From positions 248,001 through 312,000 of the forward strand of contig JAHKAA010000034.1 of the NCBI GenBank assembly GCA_018825965.1: DNA of 64,000 nucleotides, given 5' to 3'. Below, piece by piece: positions 15,187 through 24,392 of this stretch; positions within the stretch are counted from its first letter, which is position 1; each line of letters starts with the position of its first letter. A model generated the notes under the pieces. That model saw only the letters and a list, made by a program, of their open reading frames with translations. It had not been told where the DNA came from and did no database searches. Source of the stretch: Gammaproteobacteria bacterium. GTDB lineage: Bacteria > Pseudomonadota > Gammaproteobacteria > Enterobacterales > Alteromonadaceae. The translations under genes and the position numbers were made by a program.

Positions 15187-17150
15187 TTGCAGAATATGGT
15201 CAACTGGCGCTGACCTTTGCCTTTTGTGTTTCTCTGGCCTTAGCTGTAGTGCCTTTGTATGGCAGCTTTAAAGGCAATCAAATTGCATTAGAGCTGGGTA
15301 ATCCGCTGGCTTATGCCCTGTTTTTTCTGACTGCCTTTTCATTCTGGGCTTTGTCTTACGCCTTTTGGGCCAATGATTTTACTGTCGTTTATGTCGCCAG
15401 CAACTCGAATTCTTTATTGCCATGGTACTACCGTTTAACGGCCGTCTGGGGCGGACATGAAGGTTCTATGTTGTTATGGCTGCTGGTTTTAGCTGGCTGG
15501 ACTGCGGCAGTGGCCTTGTTTTCCCGCAGTTTACCTTTGCAGTTTCAGGGCCGTATTTTAGGTGTGATGGGCTTAATAGCAGTGGGCTTTTATGCTTTTG
15601 TGCTTTTTATGTCCAACCCTTTTATGCTCAGCTTGCCGTATTACCCTGTGGATGGCCGTGACCTGAATCCATTATTGCAGGATTTTGGCATGATCATTCA
15701 CCCGCCTATGCTGTATATGGGCTATGTAGGTTTTGCGGTGTCTTTTGCTTTTGCTATTGCAGCGCTGATGGGCGGTAAGTTTGACAGTACCTGGGCTCGT
15801 TGGGCCAGACCCTGGACTTTAGCGGCCTGGATGTTTTTAACATTGGGTATCATGCTTGGCAGTTGGTGGGCTTATGCTGAACTGGGCTGGGGCGGCTGGT
15901 GGTTCTGGGATCCGGTTGAAAACGCTTCTTTTATGCCATGGCTGGTGGGTACTGCGCTTATCCATTCTTTGGCTGTAACAGAAAAACGCGGCACTTTTAA
16001 ATCCTGGACAGTGCTTTTGGCTATAGGCGCTTTTTCGCTCAGTTTATTAGGTGCCTTTTTAGTGCGTTCAGGCGTTTTAGTGTCTGTACATTCCTTTGCT
16101 GCCGATCCGGATCGGGGCCTGTATTTATTGGCATTTTTACTGGTGGTAGTGGGTGGTTCGTTACTTTTGTACGCCATTCGGATGAACTCGGTACGCAGTC
16201 AGGCCCGTTACGAATTGTTTTCCCGTGAAGTGCTGCTGTGGGGCAATAATATTTTCCTGTTAACAGCCACTTTGGTAGTGTTACTGGGCACTTTGTTCCC
16301 ACTGGTGCATAAAGAGCTGGGTTTAGGTTCCATCTCTATTGGCGAGCCGTTTTTTAACCAACTGTTTTATTACCTGGTGATCCCATTTTCATTGTTATTG
16401 GGTTTAGGTCCCTGGGTGCGCTGGAAACAGCAACAGGTGCAACCTTTATTAAAGCCGATGAGTTTAGTGGCTATAGCCACTTTAATTCTGGCTTTGGGAA
16501 CTATGGCTGCAACCCAAAGTATTCAGGCCAATTTAGCTTTATTAGGTTTGTTGTTAGGAGCCTGGGTGGGGTCGTCCGCTATTTTTGAGTTGCTGCAGCG
16601 TTTGCAGCAGTTTGGTTCCATCACACAAGGCCTGACCAAACTCAATGCCAGTCATTTTGGCATGACGCTGGCGCATATTGGTTTTGCTGTGCTGGTGGTT
16701 GGGGTTGCTATGACCAAAACCTACAGCGTGGAAACCCAGGTCAGAATGAAAGCCGGTGATCAGGTCGAACTGGCCGGTTATCAGTTTAAACTGGTGGAAG
16801 TCTATGACTTAAAAGGCCCGAACTACAGCGGTGAAGCTGCTGAATTGGATGTCAGTTACCAGGGCGACTATGTCACGCATTTACACGCAGAAAAACGCTT
16901 TTATCCAGTGCAGCGTAGCGTCATGACCGAAGCTGCTGTGCATGCCCGTTTGAGCCGTGACTTGTACGTGGCTTTGGGGGAGTCGCTTTCCGAAGACAGC
17001 TGGGCTTTAAGTTTGTATGTGAAGCCTTTTGTGCGCTGGATTTGGCTGGGTGGTTTACTGATGTCGCTGGGCGGATTAATAGCGCTTTGTGATAAGCGTT
17101 ATCGCCGCCGTACAGCCTCTCTTGATCAGAAGGATAAAGCTGATGCGTAA
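15183..17150 (+). CDS. ccmF: Heme lyase subunit CcmF
   Basis: Large polytopic subunit of the heme lyase that attaches heme to apocytochrome c. The 655 residues have more than ten membrane spans. The WWD motif [19 protein letters not shown] is at about 235-253, and conserved histidines occur in [17 protein letters not shown], and in the periplasmic loops. The C terminus is a periplasmic beta-rich domain before the last helix. It overlaps ccmE by 4 nt and the ccmG start by 8 nt. Confidence 0.96.
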   Translation: MIAEYGQLALTFAFCVSLALAVVPLYGSFKGNQIALELGNPLAYALFFLTAFSFWALSYAFWANDFTVVYVASNSNSLLPWYYRLTAVWGGHEGSMLLWLLVLAGWTAAVALFSRSLPLQFQGRILGVMGLIAVGFYAFVLFMSNPFMLSLPYYPVDGRDLNPLLQDFGMIIHPPMLYMGYVGFAVSFAFAIAALMGGKFDSTWARWARPWTLAAWMFLTLGIMLGSWWAYAELGWGGWWFWDPVENASFMPWLVGTALIHSLAVTEKRGTFKSWTVLLAIGAFSLSLLGAFLVRSGVLVSVHSFAADPDRGLYLLAFLLVVVGGSLLLYAIRMNSVRSQARYELFSREVLLWGNNIFLLTATLVVLLGTLFPLVHKELGLGSISIGEPFFNQLFYYLVIPFSLLLGLGPWVRWKQQQVQPLLKPMSLVAIATLILALGTMAATQSIQANLALLGLLLGAWVGSSAIFELLQRLQQFGSITQGLTKLNASHFGMTLAHIGFAVLVVGVAMTKTYSVETQVRMKAGDQVELAGYQFKLVEVYDLKGPNYSGEAAELDVSYQGDYVTHLHAEKRFYPVQRSVMTEAAVHARLSRDLYVALGESLSEDSWALSLYVKPFVRWIWLGGLLMSLGGLIALCDKRYRRRTASLDQKDKADA

Positions 17151-17712
17151 ACTGGCTTTTTTTATCCCATTTGTGCTCTTTATTGGTTTGTCGGTATTTT
17201 TATTCAGTGGTTTGTTTTCTGATCCCATGGCGCGTGAGTCCTCGGTACTCAATAAACCCCTGCCTGCTTTTTCGTTACCTGATTTGCAGCAGCCGGATAA
17301 CCTCTGGACTGCAGAGAAGCTGAAAGGTAAGCCTTATTTACTGAATGTCTGGGGCACCTGGTGTGTAACCTGTAATGCAGAGCTGGCTTATCTGACAGAA
17401 CTGCGTGAGCAGGGCGTGATGATTATAGGTTTGTATTATCAGCAACCCAGCGATGCCGCTTTTGGTGAGGTCTTTAATTTGACGGCACTGCAGCAGGAAG
17501 TAAAGCTGAAGCTGGAGCAACAAGGCGATCCGTACCAATGGAATATTCTGGATAAAGACCGCACCCTGATTTTTGATTTAGGGGTCACAGGCGCGCCGGA
17601 AACCTTTTTGATCGACACCAAAGGCATGATTCGTTATCACCATATAGGTGATATTAATCCGCAAGTCTGGCAACAGAAGCTGGCCGCTGCTTATCAAAGT
17701 TTGCAGGAGTAG
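17143..17712 (+). CDS. ccmG: Thiol:disulfide interchange protein CcmG/DsbE
   Basis: Membrane-anchored periplasmic thioredoxin-like reductant for apocytochrome c. From 17143 the protein has 189 residues: membrane anchor at about 4-24, then the redox motif WCVTC with Cys74 and Cys77 in WGTWCVTCNAE, and GAPETFLID further on with the cis-proline loop. Many CcmG proteins have WCPTC; here Val replaces the Pro. The start at 17143 overlaps the ccmF end by 8 nt; a frame opening at 17089 lies inside ccmF. Confidence 0.94.
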   Translation: MRKLAFFIPFVLFIGLSVFLFSGLFSDPMARESSVLNKPLPAFSLPDLQQPDNLWTAEKLKGKPYLLNVWGTWCVTCNAELAYLTELREQGVMIIGLYYQQPSDAAFGEVFNLTALQQEVKLKLEQQGDPYQWNILDKDRTLIFDLGVTGAPETFLIDTKGMIRYHHIGDINPQVWQQKLAAAYQSLQE

Positions 17713-17715
17713 GGC

Positions 17716-18204
17716 ATGAAAACATTTTTTCTCAGCTTTTTGTGGTTCAGCTTGTTGTTCGCTGCAACAGCTCAAGCCTCGCAAGCTTTGATTGAGTTTC
17801 AAAGCCCGGAGCAACAAGCCTTGTTTAAAGAGCTGACTCAGGAATTACGTTGCCCTAAATGTCAAAACCAGAATATTGCTGATTCGAACGCTGTAGTGGC
17901 TGTGGATATGCGTAATAAAACGCTGGAGCTGGTGCAGCAAGGGCAAGACAAAGAGCAGGTGCTGGACTATATGAAGAGCCGTTACGGCGACTTTGTGCAT
18001 TACCAGCCACCACTGAATAAATTTACGCTGATTTTATGGTTGTTGCCTGCATTGATGGCTTTTGGTCTGGTGCTGGTATTGCTGCTGCGACGCAGAGCTG
18101 AGCGCAGTGGTGCTGTGACTGAATCAGCGGAGCAGGCCGTGCCACAGCCACAACTGGAACAACAACTGGATCAGTTGATTGAGCAGTACAGGAGAAAAAG
18201 CTGA
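17716..18204 (+). CDS. ccmH: Cytochrome c-type biogenesis protein CcmH (thioredox domain, unfused)
   Basis: Membrane protein that reduces the CXXCH motif of apocytochrome c. It has a signal peptide (residues 1-21), the active site LRCPKCQNQNIADSNA with Cys46 and Cys49, and a C-terminal membrane helix (about 104-126). It is 162 residues, equivalent to the N-terminal part of the longer E. coli CcmH. The TPR half is a separate gene, ccmI, downstream, with a one-base overlap. This split is the usual state outside enterobacteria. Confidence 0.95.
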   Translation: MKTFFLSFLWFSLLFAATAQASQALIEFQSPEQQALFKELTQELRCPKCQNQNIADSNAVVAVDMRNKTLELVQQGQDKEQVLDYMKSRYGDFVHYQPPLNKFTLILWLLPALMAFGLVLVLLLRRRAERSGAVTESAEQAVPQPQLEQQLDQLIEQYRRKS

Positions 18205-19412
18205 TGCTGATGTCGTTAAGTTTTGCCGGCGCTTTAATGCTGGTACTTATTGTGCTGTTGCTGCTGTTTTTCCGCCGCAAAGGTGCTGGAGTGCAATTAA
18301 GCCCTGTGGTTCAGTTTGAAGAAAAACTGCAGCTGTTGTCCCAGGCCAGAGACAATGGTGAATTAGCAGAGCAGGACTTTAGGCTGGCGGCCACTGAATT
18401 AAAAACTCAATACCTGCAGCAGCAACAAAACCAGCAGCGGGTTTCTGGTTCGGCAACTGCATGGGTGCTGGGCACCAGTGTTCTGGTGTTATCAGGAACC
18501 CTATGGCTTTACAGTCTGACCGGCCATTTTACCGCGCTGCAAAACTGGCAAAAGGCGCAGCAGCTCTTGCCAGAGTATGGTGAGCGTGCACTGCTGAATA
18601 AAGGTGAACCTTTAACTGAAGAAGAAATTACCCTTTTTGCGTTGGCGCTGCGTACTAAAATCAGTAAAGATGGCGATGACGCAGTCGCCTGGTTTGTGAT
18701 TGGCCGCATCTGGTTATCCAAAGGCATGTTAGATGATGCTATCGAAGCTTTTGAAAAGGCGCTGGCTTTAACACCGAACCGCATCAATGTGTTGATCAGC
18801 TACAGCCAGGCTTTGTTAGTGGCTGCTGGTGATGAACATCTGGCCAAAGCAGCGCGCAGTTTGTCCAACGTCTTACAACAGGACCCGGACAACACGGATG
18901 CACTTTCTATGCTGGCGATGGTGGCAGAAGAGCGGGGCGATCAAGAGCAGGCACAGCAAGCATGGCAGTTATTGTTACCTAAGCTGGAGACCACTGACCC
19001 ACGTTATGCATTGGTGCAACAAAAGCTAGGGCTGAGACCGGCAGCGGAGCAACATTCCGAAACAGCAGTATCAGGCCGTCAGGTGAGTGTTGAATTAAGC
19101 ATCAGCCCTGAACTGGCACAAGAATACAAAACCGGGACTTTGTTTGTATTTGCCAAAGCAGTGGACGGGCCACCTTTGCCATTGGCTGTACAAAAGCTGC
19201 CGGTATTTAGTGGTACTCAGACCATCACTCTGAGTGAGGCTCAGGCTATGCAACCGGGCTGGACTTTAGCCAAGGCCGATCGTATTCAAATCAGTGCACT
19301 TTTGTCTTTATCAGGTCAGGTGCTGAATGATGAAAAGGGTCCACAAGTACAATCGGACATCCTTAGTTTTGATGAAGCTGCTTTGAAGTTGAGCCTTAGC
19401 CTGCAGCCTTAA
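18204..19412 (+). CDS. ccmI: Cytochrome c biogenesis protein CcmI (TPR)
   Basis: Holds apocytochrome c for the heme lyase. The N terminus has a membrane helix (about 3-22), then a second (about 84-104). After it come TPR repeats around VAWFVIGRIWLSKGMLDDAI and DPDNTDALSMLAMVAEERGD. The C-terminal part is a beta-rich periplasmic domain (from about 270). Total 402 residues. It ends the ccm operon; a hairpin terminator lies 49 nt after the stop. Confidence 0.93.
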   Translation: MLMSLSFAGALMLVLIVLLLLFFRRKGAGVQLSPVVQFEEKLQLLSQARDNGELAEQDFRLAATELKTQYLQQQQNQQRVSGSATAWVLGTSVLVLSGTLWLYSLTGHFTALQNWQKAQQLLPEYGERALLNKGEPLTEEEITLFALALRTKISKDGDDAVAWFVIGRIWLSKGMLDDAIEAFEKALALTPNRINVLISYSQALLVAAGDEHLAKAARSLSNVLQQDPDNTDALSMLAMVAEERGDQEQAQQAWQLLLPKLETTDPRYALVQQKLGLRPAAEQHSETAVSGRQVSVELSISPELAQEYKTGTLFVFAKAVDGPPLPLAVQKLPVFSGTQTITLSEAQAMQPGWTLAKADRIQISALLSLSGQVLNDEKGPQVQSDILSFDEAALKLSLSLQP

Positions 19413-19460
19413 CTCAGGCTGAAGTTCACTAAAAAAACCGCTTTCAATTGGTGGTTAAAT

Positions 19461-19495
19461 AAGCAAAAGGTCAGGCTCCGGCCTTTTGCTTTCCC
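19461..19495 (+). terminator. Intrinsic terminator of the ccm operon
   Basis: AAGCAAAAGG and CCTTTTGCTT are exact complements around an 11-nt GC-rich loop, with T and C following. Confidence 0.75.
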
Positions 19496-19654
19496 CTTCT
19501 GTCCTTTTGCCTCTTTTCATTTGGTGCCCAATAGGCTATAACACGGCAGCTAAAAAACTATATCCTGCTGTTTTGGCCCCTGTACTATGGGCGTGCACAG
19601 GTAGTGTTTACTCCAAACCATAATTAAAATAAACCCACAATCTAGGATCACGTT

Positions 19655-21073
19655 ATGAATCAACCGCCAGCTTCGGGGACTTTATTCGGTCATCCGAAAG
19701 GACTCTTCCTGCTTTTTTCCACAGAAATGTGGGAGCGTTTTTCCTACTACGGGATGCGCGCTTTACTTATTCTGACTTTAGTTGCTGCTACTGAATCCAC
19801 TAACCCGGGTTTTGGCCTGAGTAATGGCGATGCCTTATTACTTTATGGTTACTACACAGGTTTGGTTTATGCCGCTACTTTGTTTGGTGGTTTGATTGCA
19901 GACAACCTGTTAGGCCAGCGTAAGTCCATTATTTTAGGTGGTGCTTTAATGGCCATTGGTCAGTACACTTTGTTTGCTGCCACACCACACAGCATGTCGT
20001 TATTTTATGTAGGTTTAGGTTTTATTATTGCCGGTAACGGTTTATTTAAACCCAATATCTCTGCCATAGTGGGCGACCTGTATCCTCAGGGCGATGCCCG
20101 TCGTGACGGTGGTTTCACTATTTTTTATATGGGTATTAACTTAGGTGCTTTTATTGCGCCTTTAGTGACTTCTTCTTTAGGTGAAAGTGACGCTTTTGGC
20201 TGGCGTTATGGTTATTTAGCCGCAGGTATAGGTATGACCTTATCTGTGGTGATTCAGTTATTGTTTGCACAGAAATACCTAGGTGACTTAGGTAAAGTAC
20301 CAGGTCGTATTTCATCACGCAGCGCTTCAGGTACACCAACTCCTTTAACCAAAGTTGAATTTGACCGTCTGCGAGTAGTGTTATTCCTCTTTGTGTTTGT
20401 CACTATGTTCTGGCTGGCCTTTGAGCAAGCCGGTGGTTTAATGAGTTTATTTGCTGCTGAACATACCGACCGTATGGTAGGTGCTTTTGAAGTTCCTGCT
20501 GGCTGGTTCCAGTCGTTAAACCCGTTATTTATTCTGATGTTTGCTCCTGTGTTTGCCTGGTTATGGGTCAAACTGAATGCGATGAACAAACAACCTGACG
20601 CCCCTATCAAAATTTTGTTTGGTATGTTGCTGACCTCTATCGGTTTTATTTTCCTGATTGTTGGTGTATTTGAAATGCAGGTGAATCCTTCAGCGAAGTC
20701 CAGCATGATGTGGTTAACCTTAGCCTTTTTATTCCATACCTTAGGTGAGCTTTGTATTTCTCCTGTTGGCTTGTCTTTAATGACCAAGCTGGCTCCGGTG
20801 AAACTGGCTTCACTTATCATGGGTGTCTGGTTCCTGATGCCTGCTGTGGCTCATTATCTGGCAGGTTATGTTGGCGCTTATTCAGATACTGCCGGTGATA
20901 ACCCTGCAGTGGTTGAATTTGCTGCTTCCTTTGGCGTACAGGCTGCTCACGCTGGTTTACTGGTAGTCTTTGGTGGTATAGCTGTAGCACTGGTATTTTT
21001 TGCCGCCTTGTTGTGGATGTTGTCCGGTACTTTAGTTCGCTGGATGCATGGCGCTGAGCGTATGCAAAGCTAA
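19655..21073 (+). CDS. Proton-dependent oligopeptide transporter (POT/PTR family)
   Basis: Major-facilitator di-/tripeptide importer driven by protons. The 472 residues give about 14 helices. The N-terminal POT signature EMWERFSYYGMRALL (about 25-39) carries the proton-coupling ExxERFxYY pattern, and the second family motif GLFKPNISAIVGDLY follows at about 130. It is closest in kind to DtpA/DtpB. Its start at 19655 follows a weak ribosome site (TAGGA). A terminator follows 16 nt after the stop. No other transport gene is adjacent. Confidence 0.9.
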   Translation: MNQPPASGTLFGHPKGLFLLFSTEMWERFSYYGMRALLILTLVAATESTNPGFGLSNGDALLLYGYYTGLVYAATLFGGLIADNLLGQRKSIILGGALMAIGQYTLFAATPHSMSLFYVGLGFIIAGNGLFKPNISAIVGDLYPQGDARRDGGFTIFYMGINLGAFIAPLVTSSLGESDAFGWRYGYLAAGIGMTLSVVIQLLFAQKYLGDLGKVPGRISSRSASGTPTPLTKVEFDRLRVVLFLFVFVTMFWLAFEQAGGLMSLFAAEHTDRMVGAFEVPAGWFQSLNPLFILMFAPVFAWLWVKLNAMNKQPDAPIKILFGMLLTSIGFIFLIVGVFEMQVNPSAKSSMMWLTLAFLFHTLGELCISPVGLSLMTKLAPVKLASLIMGVWFLMPAVAHYLAGYVGAYSDTAGDNPAVVEFAASFGVQAAHAGLLVVFGGIAVALVFFAALLWMLSGTLVRWMHGAERMQS

Positions 21074-21088
21074 GTATTGCTGAATGCT

Positions 21089-21127
21089 TAAAAAGGCCAG
21101 TTGGAGCAATCCGCTGGCCTTTTTTTA
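21089..21127 (+). terminator. Intrinsic terminator of the POT transporter gene
   Basis: AAAAAGGCCAG and CTGGCCTTTTT arms around TTGGAGCAATCCG, then a T-run. It lies close to the next gene's start (21139). Confidence 0.9.
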
Positions 21128-21138
21128 TGGAGTGAAAG

Positions 21139-22125
21139 ATGAAATTAGTTTATCTGTTGTGTGGCTTGCTGAGTTTTCAGCTCATGGCAGGCAGCCTTAA
21201 CTGGCAAAGAAAAGCGGATCTGTTACTACCGGTCCAGGAAATTTATCCGGCCGTCTTTCAGGGCGAAATTTATGTAGCGGGTGGCCTGAGTTCTGAACTG
21301 CCAAAACAGCAGGGCCAGATGACGGCCGCAGTACAAATCTACAATGCAAAAACCAATACATGGCGTTATGGCCCTGCTTTGCCTGAGGGGCGTCACCATG
21401 GCCAACTGGTGGCTGTAAAAGAGCAGTTGTTTTTATTTGGTGGTTTTATTCAGGCCAATGGCGGCAATTGGAGTGCCAGTGCTGATGTACTGAAGCTGGA
21501 TCTGCAACAGCAGCGCTGGTTAAAGGTCGCCAGTTTGCCACAGCCGTTAAGTGAAACAGTCAGTTGGGTGCTTGAGGATAAAGTTCATTTGCTTTCTGGC
21601 CGTTCACCTGTACCTGAAGCAAATGCTCAGTGGCAGGATCAGGCTGATGTGGCGGTACATTGGGTGTTTGATCCGTACAAGCTAACCATTGAAACCGCGC
21701 CAGTTGTACCAGAAGCTAAAAATAGTGCTGCCGCAGTAGTCTATGAAGGAAAAGGTTATCTGCTGGGCGGACGGCAAGTTCAGGCTGGCAATAAGGCTGA
21801 TGTGCATAGTTATGACGCAAAAAGTAAGCAATGGCTGGCGTTAGCCCCAATGCCGGAAGCTCAGGCTGGCTTAGCGGCAGCAGTGTTCAATGGCAAACTA
21901 TGGGCGCTGGGTGGAGAGTTTTTTCAGCAGGGCGGTGGCGTATTTAGCAACCTATGGGTTTATTCTTTTACAGAGCAGCGTTGGCAACAGTTGGGACAGA
22001 TGCCCACACCACGTCATGGCTTAGGCGCTGTGGTGCTGGATAACAGCATTTATCTGATAGGGGGTGCTACAGCTGCCGGGTTAAAACAGACCAGTGCTGT
22101 GCTGGAACAGCTTAGTCTGGAATAA
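21139..22125 (+). CDS. Exported kelch-repeat beta-propeller protein
   Basis: A 328-residue protein with a signal peptide (MKLVYLLCGLLSFQLMAG) and about six kelch blades, seen as repeats of the form GG...L..D....W..LP: for example FQGEIYVAGGLSS, LFLFGGFIQANG, KVHLLSGRSP, KGYLLGGRQV, KLWALGGEF and SIYLIGGATAAG. Such exported propellers include NanM-like mutarotases, but no sialic acid genes are nearby, so no substrate is claimed. A related kelch protein is encoded at 26233-27288. It stands alone between two terminators. Confidence 0.8.
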   Translation: MKLVYLLCGLLSFQLMAGSLNWQRKADLLLPVQEIYPAVFQGEIYVAGGLSSELPKQQGQMTAAVQIYNAKTNTWRYGPALPEGRHHGQLVAVKEQLFLFGGFIQANGGNWSASADVLKLDLQQQRWLKVASLPQPLSETVSWVLEDKVHLLSGRSPVPEANAQWQDQADVAVHWVFDPYKLTIETAPVVPEAKNSAAAVVYEGKGYLLGGRQVQAGNKADVHSYDAKSKQWLALAPMPEAQAGLAAAVFNGKLWALGGEFFQQGGGVFSNLWVYSFTEQRWQQLGQMPTPRHGLGAVVLDNSIYLIGGATAAGLKQTSAVLEQLSLE

Positions 22126-22136
22126 AAATAGTCAGC

Positions 22137-22163
22137 ATAAAAAGGCCAGCAGAAGCTGGCCTG
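22137..22163 (-). terminator. Intrinsic terminator of mlaA (minus strand)
   Basis: GGCCAGC-TTCT-GCTGGCC followed by T5 on the minus strand. It may also serve the convergent kelch gene. Confidence 0.8.
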
Positions 22164-22178
22164 AAGGTAAACCCCTGA

Positions 22179-22943
22179 TTAGGGTAAATATTCGTCCAGA
22201 TAACTTTCATCTTCTTCGGCTTTTTTCGGTGGATTGCCGTCGTAGACTTTAAATTCAACCCGCTGGAAATAAGCTTCTTTAATAAAGGCGTATGGATCCA
22301 CTGAATCGTTCAGCAGCTGTTCCATCGACATCATTTGTTCACGTCCATCCAAAGCAGACAGAGTAAAACGTGTGATCGTCAGATTTGAATTTAACATGCC
22401 TAACGGGAAATACAGACCGTCGACCACACCAGCCACCAGACCTCTTGTTGTGGTTGGCCCCATGGCCGGGATCATCAGATAAGGGCCATCACCCACACCC
22501 CAGACCGCCAGTGTCTGGTTAAAGTCTTCATCTTGTGCATTTAAATCAATACGGCTTGCGACATCAAATAAACCAAATAAACCTAAGGAGCTGTTTAATA
22601 CAAAACGGCCCAGGCTGATGGCTGCACTTTTAGGTTTGGCTTGCAGTAATCCATTGACGAAACTGGCCGGTTCGCTCAGGTTGTTGACCATATTGGCAAA
22701 ACCGGTACGGGCTGGTTTTGGTACGACCGTCATATAACCTACAGTGACAGGACGCAGTACATAAGCATCCAGCACATCGTAGTTAAAATCCCAGATATCA
22801 CGGTTGACGGATTCTAAAGGGTCCCGGGGATCCTGATAATTGGTTTGTGCTTGTTGTTCGTCCACTGCTTTTTTGCTGGCGCAACCCGTTGCCATCAGCA
22901 GTACCAGGCACGACACTAAAACAGGCTTCATGCGTAAGACCAT
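22179..22943 (-). CDS. mlaA: Outer membrane phospholipid-removal lipoprotein MlaA (VacJ)
   Basis: Outer membrane component of the Mla system that removes mislocalised phospholipids from the outer leaflet. The 254-residue precursor has lipobox LMATGC (signal peptidase II, lipid on Cys). The MlaA landmarks DPLESVNRDIWDFNYDVLD, YMTVVPKPARTGFANMVNNL and GVGDGPYLMIPAMGPTTTRG are clear. The start at 22943 has GGA upstream; ATG at 22931 is possible and leaves a shorter signal. The mlaBCDEF genes are not in this window, which is usual. Confidence 0.94.
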   Translation of the reverse strand: MVLRMKPVLVSCLVLLMATGCASKKAVDEQQAQTNYQDPRDPLESVNRDIWDFNYDVLDAYVLRPVTVGYMTVVPKPARTGFANMVNNLSEPASFVNGLLQAKPKSAAISLGRFVLNSSLGLFGLFDVASRIDLNAQDEDFNQTLAVWGVGDGPYLMIPAMGPTTTRGLVAGVVDGLYFPLGMLNSNLTITRFTLSALDGREQMMSMEQLLNDSVDPYAFIKEAYFQRVEFKVYDGNPPKKAEEDESYLDEYLP

Positions 22944-23097
22944 AAATTTGCATCCGTTTTTTGGGAGGGGAAATAACAGGTTGATGATTATACTGGTAAA
23001 GCAGGATTTGGATCATCCGCTTTACTGCATTGATTTGTACTCTTTAGTAAAAAAACTTGTAACAGCCTGAAAAATACAGCTGAACCCACACAATACT

Positions 23098-23907
23098 TTA
23101 TTTTAATACCTCTGGTACAGCTGCAGAGAGCTGTTGCTGCTCGGGGCTAAAGATCTCTTTTTCAACTCTGAGCCAGCTTTGGCTGTAATCCCAGTCAGAG
23201 CTTAATGGCAACCAGTTCATACCATCCAATACGCAGTTTAAGTTAAACAAAAAAGGATGGGTTCCCTGTAGTCGTTCGATGCTGTAGGTTTCACTGGCAC
23301 TGCTTAGCAAAGCTATGCTGCCAAAAGAGATAGCCCAATTCGCAAAGGCCATCAGATCAACTGTAGCCCCGGCTTTAGGTTGCAGCTCATTGGCATCTAT
23401 GGCTTGTTGCAGTAATACATCGATCATCTGTGTGACTTCTTTTTCCAGCTCCTGCTGCATAGTTAAACGGGCAGGTGAGCTTTTTTCCCGGACCCAGGGC
23501 GATTTGGCCGTCAGCACACAGCTAAACAAAACAGGTTGCAGTTTTGCCGCTAATAAATAGGCCTGATGCAATGCCAGCGCTATTTCTCTGGTATTTCCGT
23601 CAAACCGCAGGGCTTTTTTAAATAAACTGATTTCATGACGCAAGGAAGCATTACACAAGGCTGTGATCACATCTTCTTTACTGGAAAAGTGATTGTAGAT
23701 AGTGCCTTTGGAATAGGGGCTGGCTGCCGTCAGTTTATCCATTGTCAGATTGGCATAACCTTCAGCTTCAACCAATTGTTGCGCTATGTGCAGCAATTCC
23801 TGCTCACGATCGGCAATAGCCTGCTGCTTTTTGCTAAACCTTTGCTGCAAAGGGCAGCTGCGGCTTTCCTTCGCAGCGTGGGTGATGTCACACAAAAACT
23901 TCAGCAT
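23098..23907 (-). CDS. TetR-family transcriptional regulator
   Basis: A one-component DNA-binding regulator. The N-terminal helix-turn-helix is MDKLTAASPYSKGTIYNHF followed by SSKEDVITALCN. The C-terminal ligand/dimer domain has no recognised class. I use ATG 23907 (269 aa); an in-frame TTG at 23964 would add 19 residues (288 aa). The start context is weak in both cases. A Cys-rich stretch (CDITHAAKESRSC) precedes the HTH. A 12-bp inverted repeat lies just upstream of the longer start and could be the autoregulatory operator. The divergent neighbour is not close, so the target genes are unknown. Confidence 0.8.
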   Translation of the reverse strand: MLKFLCDITHAAKESRSCPLQQRFSKKQQAIADREQELLHIAQQLVEAEGYANLTMDKLTAASPYSKGTIYNHFSSKEDVITALCNASLRHEISLFKKALRFDGNTREIALALHQAYLLAAKLQPVLFSCVLTAKSPWVREKSSPARLTMQQELEKEVTQMIDVLLQQAIDANELQPKAGATVDLMAFANWAISFGSIALLSSASETYSIERLQGTHPFLFNLNCVLDGMNWLPLSSDWDYSQSWLRVEKEIFSPEQQQLSAAVPEVLK

Positions 23908-23977
23908 AAAAGATGGTTTTTCCTGTTCGCTTCCATCAGAACTCTCTGATTTAGCATACTTCAAACTCTGCTCATCA

Positions 23978-24009
23978 GGGGTTTGTTATCTGTTGGAATA
24001 ACAAAACCC
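23978..24009. promoter_or_regulatory. Inverted repeat upstream of the TetR gene (candidate operator)
   Basis: GGGGTTTGTTAT and ATAACAAAACCC are complementary at 11 of 12 positions around CTGTTGGA. The position next to the tetR start suits autoregulation by the encoded TetR protein. No T-tract follows on either strand. Confidence 0.4.
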
Positions 24010-24037
24010 TGCGTTTAGTAAGGATATAGTCAGAGTA

Positions 24038-24331
24038 TTATAACTTCAGCTTAGTACGGGCTTGTTGTAAGTGAGGACGGCATAAAGCAAAAGTCAGAGG
24101 TCGGGTCAACAGCGGATAAGCGGCCAGCAACAGCAGTATGGTGAGGGTGCTTTGCCATGAGTCCCATTGGGCTATCACTAAAAACAGCGGAATTAAAATA
24201 GCCAGTTTCAGCAGATTCAGCAGTAGTTTTTGTGGTATAGGCACTTGTTCTGTTGCACTTCGGATCACCTGCATCCGCTGTGCAAATTTAAGGTCTTTGA
24301 GTTCAGGAATAGCTTGGCTACTAAAATACAT
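24038..24331 (-). CDS. Small membrane protein downstream of proS, unknown
   Basis: A 97-residue protein with a charged N terminus (YFSSQAIPELKDLKFAQRMQ), two hydrophobic segments (LLKLAILIPLFLVIAQW and TILLLLAAYPLLTRPL) and a basic tail. It resembles short two-helix proteins found near proS in Alteromonadales (I recall the label DUF6170, not verified). It is separated from proS by a terminator, so it is probably expressed on its own. No function is assigned. Confidence 0.65.
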   Translation of the reverse strand: MYFSSQAIPELKDLKFAQRMQVIRSATEQVPIPQKLLLNLLKLAILIPLFLVIAQWDSWQSTLTILLLLAAYPLLTRPLTFALCRPHLQQARTKLKL

Positions 24332-24342
24332 GGGGCAGACTC

Positions 24343-24376
24343 CAAAAAAACAGGCCCCGTGAATACAGGGCCTTTT
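24343..24376 (-). terminator. Intrinsic terminator of proS
   Basis: On the minus strand AAGGCCCTGTATTCACGGGG forms the stem (GGCCC/GGGCC) and is followed by CCTG and T7. Confidence 0.8.
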
Positions 24377-24392
24377 CTACAGACAACAGCAA

